Source: Dactylonectria macrodidyma (lineage: Eukaryota; Ascomycota; Sordariomycetes; Hypocreales; Nectriaceae). From it: 64,000 bases of DNA. Below the pieces are notes generated by a model. The model made no database searches. It was given only the letters and a program-made list of their open reading frames with translations, and was not told the DNA's origin. Both the position numbers and the translations under genes were made by a program. Location of the stretch: NCBI GenBank assembly GCA_020744425.1, contig JAGMUV010000015.1:682001-746000 (forward strand), written 5' to 3'. Shown here piece after piece: positions 33,104 through 45,503 of this stretch (position 1 is its first letter; each line of letters begins with the position of its first letter).

Positions 33104-35229
33104 ATGAGCTCTCCCACCGCGCCCGGCACGCCCGTCCGCTCTGTGCGACGCCCATCTTTGCTGGCCCATGATGAACCGCACAATCCCTTAGGTACCCGCA
33201 GCGGCGCGTTGCAATCGCTCATTCGGAGCCGTTCCGCACAGAGCATCCCCAGCATGGCCGGCTCGCACAATTCGCACTCCAAATCGCCCTCCAAATCGCC
33301 CTTTTGGACTGGCGGCGACGATGAAGAGTCTCTGCGCAACGTCCGCTCGTCCATGGATAATGATGAGCTCGGCCGCCTGCTCGCCGACGAGCGCCGTCTA
33401 ACGGCCCTGCTCAACGGCCCGCAGCACCGCAGCTTGAAGCTCATCGGTCGTAGCAACCCTAGATATCGCTGGGAGCAGTACTGGACCCGTGAGGACCAGC
33501 TCGAGGCCATGTCCAAACCCCTGTAAGTTTCCTCCCGTTATCGGTCCCCAATTCTGAATTTGAAGCTGAATGAGCTTGCCCATCTAGGCGCGAGTACTAC
33601 GAGCGCATCAACGACCTCGTCCAGCAATACATGTACATCGACGCGCTGTTGGACTCGGCCATCCCCCACGATCTGCTCAACGAGTACCAGACCGATATTG
33701 AAGCTTCTGCCTTCCGGCCTGTCAACGTCCCGGACACCATCAACGAGGAGACGTCCTCACCTTCCGTCTCGCCGCCCCAAACCACCTCAACCTCCTTCAC
33801 ACCAGAATCCTATGGCACCATCCGAGGCAATGGCCAAAGCAAGCCGTTGCCGCTCACGCGCACTCCAAAGGACATCTTCCGATCCTCGGAGAGCCTGCCG
33901 CTGCTCCAGCGACAGGCTGACGAGGATAGCGACGACGAAATGCAGCCTGACCACCCGCCGGCCCATGAGGATGGCTTCGGGCCAAAACCCATTCTCCCGT
34001 GGCTAGAAGACGCCGAGGTTGATCATGATGATCCAGTCGTCACCCTCGCCATCTGGGTCAACTTCATTGCCAACGGTATCCTGCTCGCCGGAAAGCTTGC
34101 CGTTATCATGTCCGTTCCTTCCATGTCCGTCCTCGCCAGTTTGGTCGACGCCGTCCTCGACTTCCTAAGCACTGTCATTGTCTGGGTCACCACGCGCCTG
34201 ATCTCCGCCAGCCAGTCGGATCAGCATAGCTACCCTGTCGGCCGTCGCAAGTGAGTTCTTTCCACAGCACCAAAGCTGATTGCTAGACTGTCACGATTGG
34301 GTGCCTTGACCTCATACCGGAGGCTTCGAAGTCCCACAATCGCGACTGGCACAGCAGACCCGTCTCATATGCTAACATAGCAACCCACAGGCTCGAGCCC
34401 CTAGGTGTCCTAGTCTTCTCCATCATTATGATCACTTCGTTCTGCCAGGTCGGCCTGGAGTGTATTCAGCGCCTCATGAGCCCCGAGCATGCCATCTTGG
34501 AGCTCGGGCTTCCCGCCATCATCATTATGGTCAGCACCATCGTTATCAAGGGCGGTTGCTGGGTCTGGTGCCGCCTCGTCAAGAACTCAAGTGTCCAAGC
34601 CTTGTAAGCGCCTTCCCCATGTCCACAATCCTCTCTTTCGTGGGGTGCAGTCGCTAATTACCTCGCTTCTCAGGGCTGAGGATGCCAAGACGGATGTAAT
34701 CTTCAACGCCGGCTCTATCTTGTTCCCCATCTGTAAGTAATGAGTACTCGTAATGCGAGATCGAGCCGGCCCCACCCACCCTGCTGCATGTGCTAACCAA
34801 GGGTCTTTCCCCTTCTCAATAGTGGGCTTCTATGGACGCATCTGGTGGCTCGATGCCTTTGGCGGCTTGTTCCTATCCTTGGTCGTCATCTTCAACTGGA
34901 GCCACACGTCTGCTCACCACGTTCGCAACCTATCGGGCTTCTCTGCTCAGCCCGACGAGCGAAACTTGCTTCTGTATCTGACCATGCGCTTCGCCACCGC
35001 CATCCGTCAGATCCAGAACCTTCGTGCATACCATGCCGGCGACAAGCTCTTCGTCGAAGTCGACATTGTCCTCTCCGCCGCCACGCCTCTCAAGGACAGC
35101 CACGATCTCAGCGAGGTGCTCACCTACTTCCTTGAGTCGGTGCCAATCGTCGATCGTGCCTTTGTCCACGTCGATTACACGAGCTACAACGCTCCTACCC
35201 ACATGTTGAAGCAGTCCGCCGCGAAGTAA
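33104..35229 (+). CDS. Cation diffusion facilitator (CDF), Mn-type metal transporter
   Basis: Five exons: 33104-33522, 33588-34250, 34391-34603, 34674-34732, 34823-35229; 586 aa. All four introns (65, 140, 70 and 90 nt) have GTAAGT, GTGAGT or GTAAGC donors and keep the frame. The N-terminal ~300 residues are cytosolic, Ser/Pro-rich, with conserved YYERINDLVQQYMYIDALL. Six membrane spans follow. TM2 carries SLVDAVLDFLS, a DxxxD metal site as in Mn-CDFs (plant MTP8-11), and TM5 carries WWLDAFGGLFLSL. The C-terminal cytosolic domain (DKLFVEVDIVLSAATPLKDSHDLSE, then DRAFVHVDY) is the CDF dimerisation fold. Family members export divalent metal from the cytosol into vacuole, Golgi or outside by proton antiport. 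Mn specificity is inferred from DxxxD; the membrane cannot be told. Converges with STT4. Confidence 0.9.
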
Positions 35230-35558
35230 GGGACATAGATACCTTCGGTGCCAAACGTGCGAGGCAACAACAAATCTCCCGTGGTTGGATACTCACCATG
35301 GATGCTATCTCATTTGTGTGCTATTTTGGAGAATGGAGACGGATAGGTGTTACAAAAAGTCGTGGCAATATGCGAAAGGTGGCAGCGATAGGACGTCTGG
35401 TTGTACTATATAAAACTAAAAAGAAACTGGTGTACCAATAGAGGATTAATAACTGTTGTATAAACCGAGCCCGGGTGTGGGCACCACTTGTACGATTAGA
35501 ACAGAATGGATAAAAATAGACAGATCCGTTGCAAGCACACTGTTCGCCCAAGTTTCTT
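35230..35558. other. Intergenic region between convergent CDF and STT4 genes
   Basis: 329 bp, A/T-richer in the middle (about 35400-35460), containing both 3' ends. No gene seen. Confidence 0.55.
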
Positions 35559-38500
35559 CTAGTAGGGGATGCCGTTGGTCAAGAGCTGGAACTGGTCGTA
35601 GATGCCGGTGCTGTAGCTCGAGTAGCTCGTCTTGATGAGGCCCTTCATGAAGTCTGCGGCCTCGCGCTCGCTGCGGTCGAGGACGAAGCGCTCGCGGAAG
35701 TGCTTGACGCTCTCGGGCTTGAAGCAGGGCAGGCCGCTGTCCATCATGAGCCAGACGATCTGGCTGAGCTTCTCGCAGTACTGGCGGCTGGCGAGGAAGG
35801 CCTTGACGCAGAGCTCCTCGAAGGCCTTGAAGCTCTGGTGCTCGGTGGAGCCACCCATGACGGCGAGCATCTCCGACGTGAGCTTGAAGGGGGCGCGTTC
35901 GAACTTGATGCCACCGGGGGCGATGTCGAAGCAGAAGCCGAAGTCGATGTGTAAGATGTGGCCCGCGTCGTCGATCATGATGTTGCCGTTGTGGCGGTCT
36001 TTGAACTGCAGCAGAAACGAGATGACCGAGTAGGCCGCCATCGACTTGACAAAGTTGCTGCGAGCGCGCTGGAACCGGAGCGAGTCCTCGTTGCCGTACT
36101 TGGAGATGAAGTAGTCGTACAGACCGTTAACGGCCTCGCGGCCCAGCATGTCTCGAGAGATGGAGTTAGGCAAGACGTCAATGACACCGCAGCCAGGGGC
36201 CGTGGCCGTCACTCGGTACGGGAAGACGTATACATCGAGACCGACGTCGTGGAAGATGCCTCGGAAAGCCGCAATCATCTGCAGCGCCAGGACGTCCTGC
36301 CGGCAGTCATCACCAACCTTGAATATGGCAGACTGCCAAACCTCAACGGTGTTACCCTCTTGGTGGTTCGCAGCGTGTCCATTCATCCCGTTGGTCTCCT
36401 CCAGGAAGGTGTCTTCATCTTGAGTGCCGCCAGTGTTCTTCTTGATGCGGAACGTCGCCATGTAAGGCGCCTTGGCATGACTCTGGAGAGGCTTTCCAGA
36501 CTTACGGTCGATGCCAATGACAACGCCGTCTGGGTTGCTAGGGAGATAAACACCAACCTCAACCTTGATCTTACGCAGCTCCTCCTCGATCTTCTGCTTC
36601 TTCTCTGGTTTGGACCGCTTGATGTACGGCTTCAATTTGCCGGAAATATCAGTGACCTCGTCAAAGAAGGCAAACTCCCGCTCGTAAAACTCCCGATCTT
36701 CAACAGCAAAGCTATTGACCATCTTCGCCATGACAATGTCGAGGCTCGGCTTGATCTCGTCAGGGATCTGCGCGTCGTCGTCTTTGTACGAATTTGCCTT
36801 CATGTTCCAGATGATCTGATGGGCAAAGAGCTGGGAGAACTGTGCCGTCTCGAGGATGTACCGTTGCACATATCCAAGAATGTCATAGCGAAGACTCTGC
36901 ACAATTTGCGGAACATAAAAGAATGTGATGTCGGCAGAGTGGCTCTCCAAGGCTCGCATGGCGTATTGGATGACAAAGGGATGGTCCTGGTAAGCTGGCA
37001 AGAACATGGTGACGGCCGTGATAGGGTTCACAGGCTGCCAGAACAACAAGTACTGTAGAAATTAGAACACATACGTTACATACAAACACAAATTAGGACA
37101 TACCTTGAGCTGTTGCAGGCCGACATCTTCAGGAAGATATCCACCAAAGATTAGGGGAATAGCCTCGGGCTCAAAAATACCCTTCTCCGGCATAGTCAGA
37201 AGCAGAAACCTAATGTCGCGCTGCAGACGAGGGTATGGGAATCTTGTTGCAAGCTCAATTGCAATAGCAGGGTCCTGCCACCATGCAGTTCGAACCAGTG
37301 GTAAAAGAGCAGCCTCTGTAGTGGCCTTTGAAGCTGCATAAGTTGGCAACTGGGATGCAGGTCCGTTGAGCGGGTTCACCCAGACAACCAATCGAGCCTG
37401 CTCGTTCTTCAACAGAAGGTCAAGCAGCTGTTCTTTGGATTGCAGGGACTTGGCATTGCCAACGCTCTGGGCTCCGATGAAGGAGACAAGCTGCAAAGCG
37501 GCGATGACGTCCGACAAGAGTCGAATTTCCGTCTTGATTTGGAGGAGATTGCTTCCAAACGACCATCTTGGCGAGTATTTGAACCAGCTAAGACCAGCCG
37601 AAAGGAGCTTCTCCTTAAGTCTCCACTGTGCAGTAGGCTTGAGCGTGGTGCTGGCTCGCAAAACTCGCAGGCCAAACAACACAATCTGGAACCGAATTTC
37701 TCTTGCCATGGGGTGGGACGCAGATTGCTTGACAGCATCCAAAGTAAGGTCAAGCATTCGCAAAAACACCTTTTGCGTGTCTGCGCTTCCGTGACGGATA
37801 GCATTGAAGTGGCTAGCGAAGAACTGGAGCAGTCGCGCGTGAGGAGACAAGATGTCATGAACAACCTGCTTCTTCTTCGCAAGCGCTTCCAACTCACTAG
37901 GTGCGAACTCTTCCTTCAAGAAGAAGGGGTCCACATGGGAAAGGGCCGGGCTGAAAAGTCCAACCTTTCTAGCAAGGGTAAACTCCCACTGTTGAACAAT
38001 TTCGTTCAAAAGCTTCGACTCCAGCCTAGGGTTTTCATTGATCACTCCCAGCCACAGCGAAACTCCAAGCTTAATGGACTGTTTCGTGAAGAGGGCGAAC
38101 GGAATGCTCACGAGATAATGAGCGACAGCAGTTTCATCTCTCTCGGTACGGCACAGAAGTGCAGCAGCCCTACGGAGGATATCCCGGACTTCGGCGATGG
38201 ATGTGCTCTTCTTGCTCAGGATTCTCGCTTCAATGTGAGCCAGGGCAGTCGTTGCGTTAGCGCTCTCCTTTACGGACGATTGCACAAAAGACATGCGGCG
38301 GTTGTGGTTCATAAAACTAATCAACTCGGTACCACGGTCTGGCAGCGTCTCACCATATCGATACTCTTGACGGGTCGTATACTGCGCCACAAAGTCGGAC
38401 GCAGTGTTGACGCTCGAGTTGCCAATTTTGTCCATAGACTGCAGTCGATTGTCAGTCGAGGGAATTACCGAACCGAGCTCCATGGCGAAGGATCTTCCCA

Positions 38501-41500
38501 AAGAAAGGTGACCATAGGCACCTTCATCGTCGAATTCAGACAAGTAGGTTTGCAGAAGACCCTTGATATCCAAAGGAGCTAGGTTGATGGCAGCGTTCAC
38601 CCATCCCTTGGCCTTGCGGTGAAGGATGTCAACGGTCCATCTACGGAAATCGTAGTCGTCAGAAAGTTGAACAGTGACTCCTCCAAGGTCGGAAGTGAAG
38701 ATGGAACGAGGGTCATAGTGGTCTGTCTCGGCTTCCAAGCAACTCGACCACATAAGGGAGAGGAGCTCCAGGAGGGCAAAAAGGGACGATCGATGACAGA
38801 GCGCCGATGGGACATCGCGTAGGATTCTGTCAGCGCAATTGAATGCGGCTTGCTGCACTCTCTCAATACGGTGGCAGCAACTACAGAAGATGGCAGCGAG
38901 TTGCGAGGCCGCGTACTGGGCGGAAAAGCTCGGGTCTACCATCCCCTGTGTCTTTCTGACGTACTTGTCGACAACAGCAGACGCAACACCTTCCATCGTG
39001 CTGCTAACTTCTCCCTTCTGCATACTCGGCTCCAAGAAGTATGACAAAACTTTGGTGCAGTCGCCAGAGTCTGCTCGAAGACTCTCCATCAGGTATGCCG
39101 CTTGGATGAAAATGACTTTTCGGTAGCTCAAGGTTTTGATCTCAGCGGCCTTGGAGGGAATAAGGTCACTCAACAGCTTTCTCTGCGACGACTCCCGATC
39201 ATTACTGTATCCACGTCGTAGAACAGTATTGAGTTCAATGTCACTTTCGACCTGCTCGCCTCGTTGCTCTGCCACCAGAGGCGGGGAGTGGATCGAGATC
39301 ATGCGTAGCTCATTGAGGTATTGCTTTCCGCGGTCGGTGTTGGTGGTAAAGCCATGAACGACGATGTTGAACCAGGCATCCCGGAGGAGAGCATACGTCT
39401 CGTCATCAGCAATTGGCTCAGCTGCCAAGTCATTGCTTGACATGAATACTGCGAGAGGGTGCAAGAGCTCTGCAATCTCCTTGGCAGCCATCTGAACATC
39501 CGCATCCTTTGTATGATTAGACGAATGGGCGTCACCGAGTCCAACAATACTGTCAAGCAAATGCTCCAAGTAGATGTCGAAAAGTGGGGAATTACGACGA
39601 AGGTTGAAGGAGATGTGAGTACGGGCATTGCGCACCTATGGCCGTTAGTATCCTCATGGTGTAGCGTAGGACTTCACTTACAGCTTCCAGGAGGAACATC
39701 TGGTTTTCGACAACTCCAGTGTGGCAAAGCCTGGTAAACATTTTCAGCAACGACCGGAACTCGAGCTGTCCACCCTCGAGGGCCAGAGCTGCCGCGCCGC
39801 TGATGATGCGAGCATCGACACCTGTGTTGACCTTTTCAAGCTTTTGTTGCAGCATAGACTGAGCAAGAGCAGTTATTTTCTCATCATTGCAAGCTGCGGC
39901 AACGCCGCAGATAACCTGCACGACGTTTCCAGAGACAAGTGCGGTCTCCTCTTCGCTGTACATCTGAAGAGAAATGGAGCTGCCCATGGAATGGCGGTTG
40001 GCATAGATGGCAGTGAGTCCGTTTTCACCGGTGCTACCATTAGTCTGACCATTAGTGAATGCCTGCTCGGATCCAGGACTGAGAACATTGCCCAGAGTAT
40101 ACAACGTGCTGATGACGGCGTCCTGAGAAAGCATTTTCAGGACATATGCCAGGCTGTTGGACGCAACCTTTACTGTCTCGCCGTGGGGTGCACCTTGGAC
40201 AATGAAGCGAGGCACAAGTCTGCTCACGGTCGAGGAGAAGGATGGCGAAACCTGACAAATGAGGGCCAGGCAACGCAAAGTAGCGGAGGCCAGTGTCTCA
40301 TCCGCCATCTGATCAGAGTCGTCAAGGGTCTCCTGCAGCCAATTCATGAGAACGTCCGCATCGGCCGCCTCTTCGTTCAACAATGAGCAGTTCAGGTAGG
40401 AAATCAGGGCGGCAGCTTTCACGGAGTAGGCCAAACTCTGTTGATCGGCAGAGCCCATGCGAATAAAGTCAGCTCCAGCATCGATGTAGTTGATCTCATC
40501 GGCCGTGAAGGTGGTGTAAGCTTCGACAGTTTTAAAGTCGGCTTCAGGACCCTGGAGGAATTTTCCACGCAAATCACTACCCTTGGTCATGAGAATGTCC
40601 AAGATATGAGACGATCGCAGTTTGTCGCCATTCTCCACCATCAACGAAGTGCTAGCTACAACTAGCCACATGAAACTTCGGTGCAAGAGCATCGCGCCCA
40701 GAGGTCGCCCGGTTGAAGCATAGTGTCGCAGGTATCGCTTCCACTCCTTAACTTCACGATCCTGGCTATGGGAATTTCGAATGGTCGAGAGAGCGGTTTC
40801 AACGGCAATCATGAAAGGTTCGGAGAGAAGTGACTTGATCTTCTGGATCAGAGCCAGCCGACCACCAGCTCTCCAGAAGTCTGCTTGCGCAGCTGCGGCA
40901 TCTAAAAATCCCACCAATGCCACGGTGATAGTAGCGGTGCGAATGGCATCTTCCAGGTGAGGGTTGTCTGGGTCTCCAGCCTGCGGGGAGAGGATGCTCT
41001 CGGTAGCTCTCTTGCACGAGTTCACAAACGACCACAGCTTGTCGGCTACGTTCTCTTGAAGTTCGTCGTAGTTGATACCAAGTGCAAGTAACGCGCCTGT
41101 CACATGAAAGGCCAGGGCTTCGGTCGGGGACGGGTCAATCTTGCGAAAGAAGGGCGACGGGACGAAAACTTGGACGTATGCCTCGAGGATATAAGGGAAG
41201 AGCTGGTAGGAGAGCCTCTGCGCGCTCTGGCCGGACTTGATGTTCGGGGCGGTCTTACACAGCGCAAGTAGGACCTCGAATTCTCGAATGGACTATACCA
41301 GTCAGCGCTACACGCTCGTGCCATCACGAACAAAAAAAAACACCATACCATTGGAACTCGTCCGAGAGACCCCATAGACTTGGAATTGTATCCATTTGTA
41401 AACTCCTTGGCCTTGGGCCCGGCATGACAAGCCCTGCACAATCTGTCGAGGTCGGATCGATCGAACGAGGACGAGGATGTCGTGGCAGACAGCGAAGCTA

Positions 41501-41537
41501 TCTTCTCTAGCGCCTTTGCGCGGATGTCGCGAACCAT
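35559..41537 (-). CDS. STT4: STT4, phosphatidylinositol 4-kinase III alpha
   Basis: Four exons: 41537-41349, 41292-39682, 39635-37104, 37052-35559; 1941 aa, the usual size for fungal STT4. Introns of 56, 46 and 51 nt are all phase 0 with GTATGG/GTAAGT/GTATGT donors; the second has a perfect TACTAAC branch site. The N-terminal ~1400 residues are helical scaffold. The last exon has the helical PIK domain (YVQRYILETAQFSQLFAHQI) and the lipid kinase core: GDDCRQDVLALQMI, catalytic loop DRHNGN (about 35983-36003) and metal-binding HIDFGFCFD (about 35925-35951), ending in TNGIPY. All catalytic motifs are intact. Known role: makes plasma-membrane PI4P with Ypp1 and Efr3, feeding PI(4,5)P2, actin and cell-wall signalling. 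Divergent from PRE7. Confidence 0.96.
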
Positions 41538-41931
41538 TTTATACGATTTTTCGATGTGCTGCGCAGAAAGGAGAAGTGATCAACAGATGAAGCTCCGGAG
41601 GAGCGATGTCAACAATGTCATTTCTAGATGAAGCTGCTGGTTGCGGTGGTCTCGAAATGACGGTTTCCCATTCCAGGAGTGAACCCCTGTCTTGGTCTTG
41701 GGCTTAGTCATACGGAGCTACCCCAGCTGGTGGGTCAGGCAAGGCTGCAAGCTTGACGCGTGCGTCAACCTCAGCTCTAGCCACAGCGAACGAGGCAACT
41801 CCAAATCCATCATCACCAACTACCATCATCCACCAACATCAGCCCTCGATTCCGACTCCATCTCCACCTCGCATCGTCAGAATCCCCGCATCGTCCGATC
41901 GATCTCCCATCTCCGCACCCAATCCGCAAAG
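41538..41931. promoter_or_regulatory. Bidirectional promoter region STT4 / PRE7
   Basis: 394 bp between the two divergent ATGs. Holds both leaders. An ACGCGT hexamer is at 41756-41761. I found no exact proteasome-associated control element (GGTGGCAAA). The part before PRE7 is C/A-rich leader. Confidence 0.6.
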
Positions 41932-42776
41932 ATGGCTGCCATGTTTAGCCAGAATCCCTTGATGAATGGGCCCAACTACTCCTTCTCCGATGCTCCCAAG
42001 TCCAACCACGGTGAGCTGCGAGAGCATCGATTCAATCCGTAAGACGCTTCTCTTATGTTTGCTCGACTCTTTTTCTGACCCTGACCAGCTACACCGACAA
42101 TGGTGGCTCCACCCTAGCCATCGCTGGCGCCGACTTCACCATCATGGCAGGCGATACTCGTCACACCAGCGGTTACAGTATCAACTCCCGCATGTCTCCC
42201 AAGGTCTTCAAGATTGGCGGCACCACCGCCTCCCAGGACGATGCCACGATAATACTCTCTGTGTGCGGCTTCGCAGCTGACGGCGAGGCCCTCCGCGACC
42301 ACCTCGACACCGTCTGCAAGATCTACCGCTACCGCCATGGCAAGCCCATGACCATCAACGCCTGCGCAAAGCGACTCTCGACGATCCTCTACCAGAAGCG
42401 ATTTTTCCCCTACTACTCGCATGCGATGCTTGGCGGACTGGACGAGGAGGGCACGGGTGCCGTCTATTCCTACGACCCCGTGGGCAGTTACGAGCGCGAG
42501 CAGTGTCGAGCAGGTGGCGCCGCAGGCAGTCTCATCATGCCCTTCCTGGACAATCAGGTCAACTTCAAGAACCAGTACATTCCCGGCAGCGGAGAAGGTC
42601 ACGAGCTGAAGGAGCGAGAGCGCCGCCCCCTTACCCGACCAGAGGTCGAGACCCTGGTCAAGGATGCTTTTGATGGTGCCGTGGAGCGTCACATCGAAGT
42701 CGGTGACAGCCTTCAGATTCTCATCATCACAAGAGATGGTATTGAGGAGACATACTTGCCCTTGAAGAAGGACTAG
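41932..42776 (+). CDS. PRE7: 20S proteasome subunit beta-6 (PRE7 / PSMB1)
   Basis: Two exons, 41932-42038 and 42089-42776 (50-nt intron, GTAAGA..CAG with CTGAC branch), 264 aa. The start MAAMFSQNP lies after an upstream in-frame extension without ATG. YTDNGGSTLAIAGADFTIMA, GDTRHTSGYSINSR, KRFFPYYSHAMLGGLDEEG and DPVGSYEREQCRAGGAAGSL are diagnostic of beta-6. This subunit lacks the N-terminal catalytic threonine and is structural in the beta ring. The protein carries a ~37-residue N-terminal stretch before the fold. It ends EETYLPLKKD. Divergent from STT4. Confidence 0.96.
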
Positions 42777-45503
42777 AGTGGTAATGAAGCATGGATCAAT
42801 GTACAACAAAGCAATTCGTTAGACGTCAAGAAATGAATGTGCCTTTTCCAATTCGCAATGGCTCGAGTGACATATCCGCCATGCCTAAGTCCTTACTAAC
42901 CTATGTCTAGTATTCAGGGACGCACGCTGGAGTTTCCGTTTTTTTGATCATGTTCCTGGACATATTTGTCGAGTTAAGGATTGGAGCGAAGGTAGCATCA
43001 GATTCGGAGTCCCACGGGGAGGATCAGTTTCAGCGCACGACACCTGCGAAGAATGCACAACATGTCTCTACGAAGACTGCGCCCAAACTAGCCGCTAGAC
43101 TTTTGTCTGCGAATGCTATCAAAGGATGTTGATAATGCGTTCGCTAAGCTAAGGTTACGCAGGCAAACGCGAACGGGTTGGCGAGATACCTACCCTACAG
43201 TGATCTTCCGAAACAAGCCGCCAACAACAATCATGTGGGTATCTTCTCATATTCAAGGGAGACTCAGATATTGAAAATAGAAATCGTTTGTGGATTTGGG
43301 GCGTCTGGGTTAGCCTGTTGTCTCGATCTGTTGAGGCCAAACAGTTAGCATCGTCAAAGGTCACCCTGGGGTACTCAAATTACACAATCAGTCCAACCCA
43401 TATCGATAACTAGCGTTTGCTCTGGTACGTAAGAAGATCAAGCGTTTAATGGTCTGCAGGCTGCCACTGGGCTGACTAATAGCACGGTGGTGATGGTACT
43501 TAACTGATACCACATGTACATGACATGGCCAACAGACCTTGGCGATATCGAATTCAAGTTCTCATCACCGTGGGGCAATTGTGAGCATCCATAGTGATGG
43601 GTATTTCACATGACTTCTCAGTCAACTTTAAGCAGGGAAACCGGTGGAGTGGCGACTTCAGGCCGGATGTTGCCACTGGTCGCTTTGTGCAAGACCTCAT
43701 CCCCCACGTCAGACTAGACACCTGGGCTGTCAAGCGGGAAGGTAAACAAGGCCATTGGCTCAGACATACATGGGAATTGCATGGACTAGTCAAGGCTCTT
43801 GAGCTTTCCGTAGACATGTTACAATATGACCCGGCAGGCAGAGGCTCCTCGTTGCACATCACGATGACCCCTTCATGGGATTATTCATCTCGTCACTTCG
43901 ATGCAGGGCCCGCATCATTCGACTCAAATTCTACACCGCGGCTGACCCGGAATGTGTGCATAATCAGGGTGCACCTCTCGGCAGTCCTTCTTGTGTGTCT
44001 TTGGCTGCAGAGCTAGCTGGCAATATGCAACCCTCCATGGAAGGTCCGCTCAGGCGGCCCATCACCCCTTGGGTACCCAGAAGCAGCACGGAATCAACCA
44101 TCATTGGTACACCAAAAGGTGTCCTCCGGAGCTCATGCTCCTGGATTACGAGGCGCCTGCAGCTGCGTGAGAGCCGGGCCAGGGTGTGGCTTTGGGTCAA
44201 TCTAGCCCTAGTCTGGAAGACGAACGAACTCGGGCTTTCGGCTAAGCCTAGGTAGCGAGTTGAATTAAAATCCGGTTTTGCACGTATGACGACAAGATGA
44301 GTGCTGTAATTAGTAAATGTCCATGGATGTGACAAGAATCGGGCCATGACATGACACTTTGGGAAGCTGATATTTACCTGGGCAAAGAGCCGTGCTGGGT
44401 TCAACGAAGGGTTGGAAGGGGTTCAACCCAATCAGGTCTCACGGAAGGGATCCGAAATAGATGGCAGGAGTATCCGAGGACAAGGGAAATGAAGAATGGT
44501 CCTAGGTATGGTAATGTTTAGTATTCTCCACTGTGGCAACTGGAGTTCTTTGCGTTGGTGGTGATTGCTCCGGAGCAAAAGCGAACCGTAGTAAACGTAC
44601 CACTGCGGGAGGCTGTTTGCACCTCCACATTGGCCTGTCGATGACCTACAGAGCTGGAAGGGAGTCACTGAGATATAGAAACTACTCAAGGCAAGAATAG
44701 AAAATGGAAATTATGAAGTAATCATTCCTCCATCGTGTTCTGCCCTATATATTATTTGGAAGACTCGAGGTGTCGTTGTTCACATATCCAACAAAGGACT
44801 TCCTCCCTATCCACACAATTGCAAGACGACAAGGTCCCATGAATCGAAACTACACAGATTCATACTGATATGTAGACGTTTGATTTCATGTGTACACGCT
44901 GCACATTGCTCTTTGGTTGGGTATTAGGGTGGGGTCTCTCGGGGAGCCGGGCTTGAAGCCGGGCTTGAAGCCTTAACTGCTTAGTCCCACGATGGTAGAT
45001 TGAGGGATCCCCGGATCGATTAGGCTTGACAAGTACCGAGCCCATGTGGCGGTGCTCGCGACCCATCAACAGAGAAGGCTGCCGCCTGCTCTAGAATTGC
45101 TTGCATGCTTGCCATGCTACTAACGGTCGATCTATGACGGGTGTTGAAACTCCCGCCCCAAAGCGTCGAAATCGCCACAGCTGAACCAGCCACAAACCGG
45201 TTGCCATATTTAACATGTGCCACATCCTGACCGATCGTCTATGCATGCATTTAATCAATACATCGATTTCATACGGTTTGCGGAGTTTGTCTTTGTGACG
45301 ACATGTTTCAAGTCAGCTCGGCCGTTGTTTGTCCGGCCGTGTGTAGTATGTGACGCCTTTTGCGGGCGGAGTTGCGGAGTTTCCAAGCCTCATCAAGCGC
45401 AGTGATGCCTTGAATGAACTATTTGATGGAAGAAGGCCCCTAATGAAGGACATCGAATCAAGTTTGATACCCGTATTGAAATAACACGCACAACAACTGA
45501 GCC
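42777..45503. other. 2.7 kb without a supported gene
   Basis: Only short open frames are seen. The longest is on the plus strand at 43594-44016 (140 codons) and has no domain I recognise. A direct repeat of GCCGGGCTTGAA (two copies in tandem) lies at about 44946-44969. Composition is moderately A/T-rich compared with the genes. Confidence 0.5.
44946..44969. repeat. Tandem 12-mer duplication
   Basis: GCCGGGCTTGAA occurs twice head to tail, followed by GCC. Short non-coding tandem repeat. Confidence 0.7.

Noticed and set aside
35958..37058. 366-codon plus-strand open frame
   Set aside because: Antisense shadow of the conserved kinase exon of STT4.
37440..38582. 380-codon plus-strand open frame
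   Set aside because: Antisense shadow of STT4 exon 3, no domain.
43594..44016. 140-codon plus-strand open frame
   Set aside because: Starts with ATG, but no domain, no codon-use signal and no splice partners; kept as unsupported.
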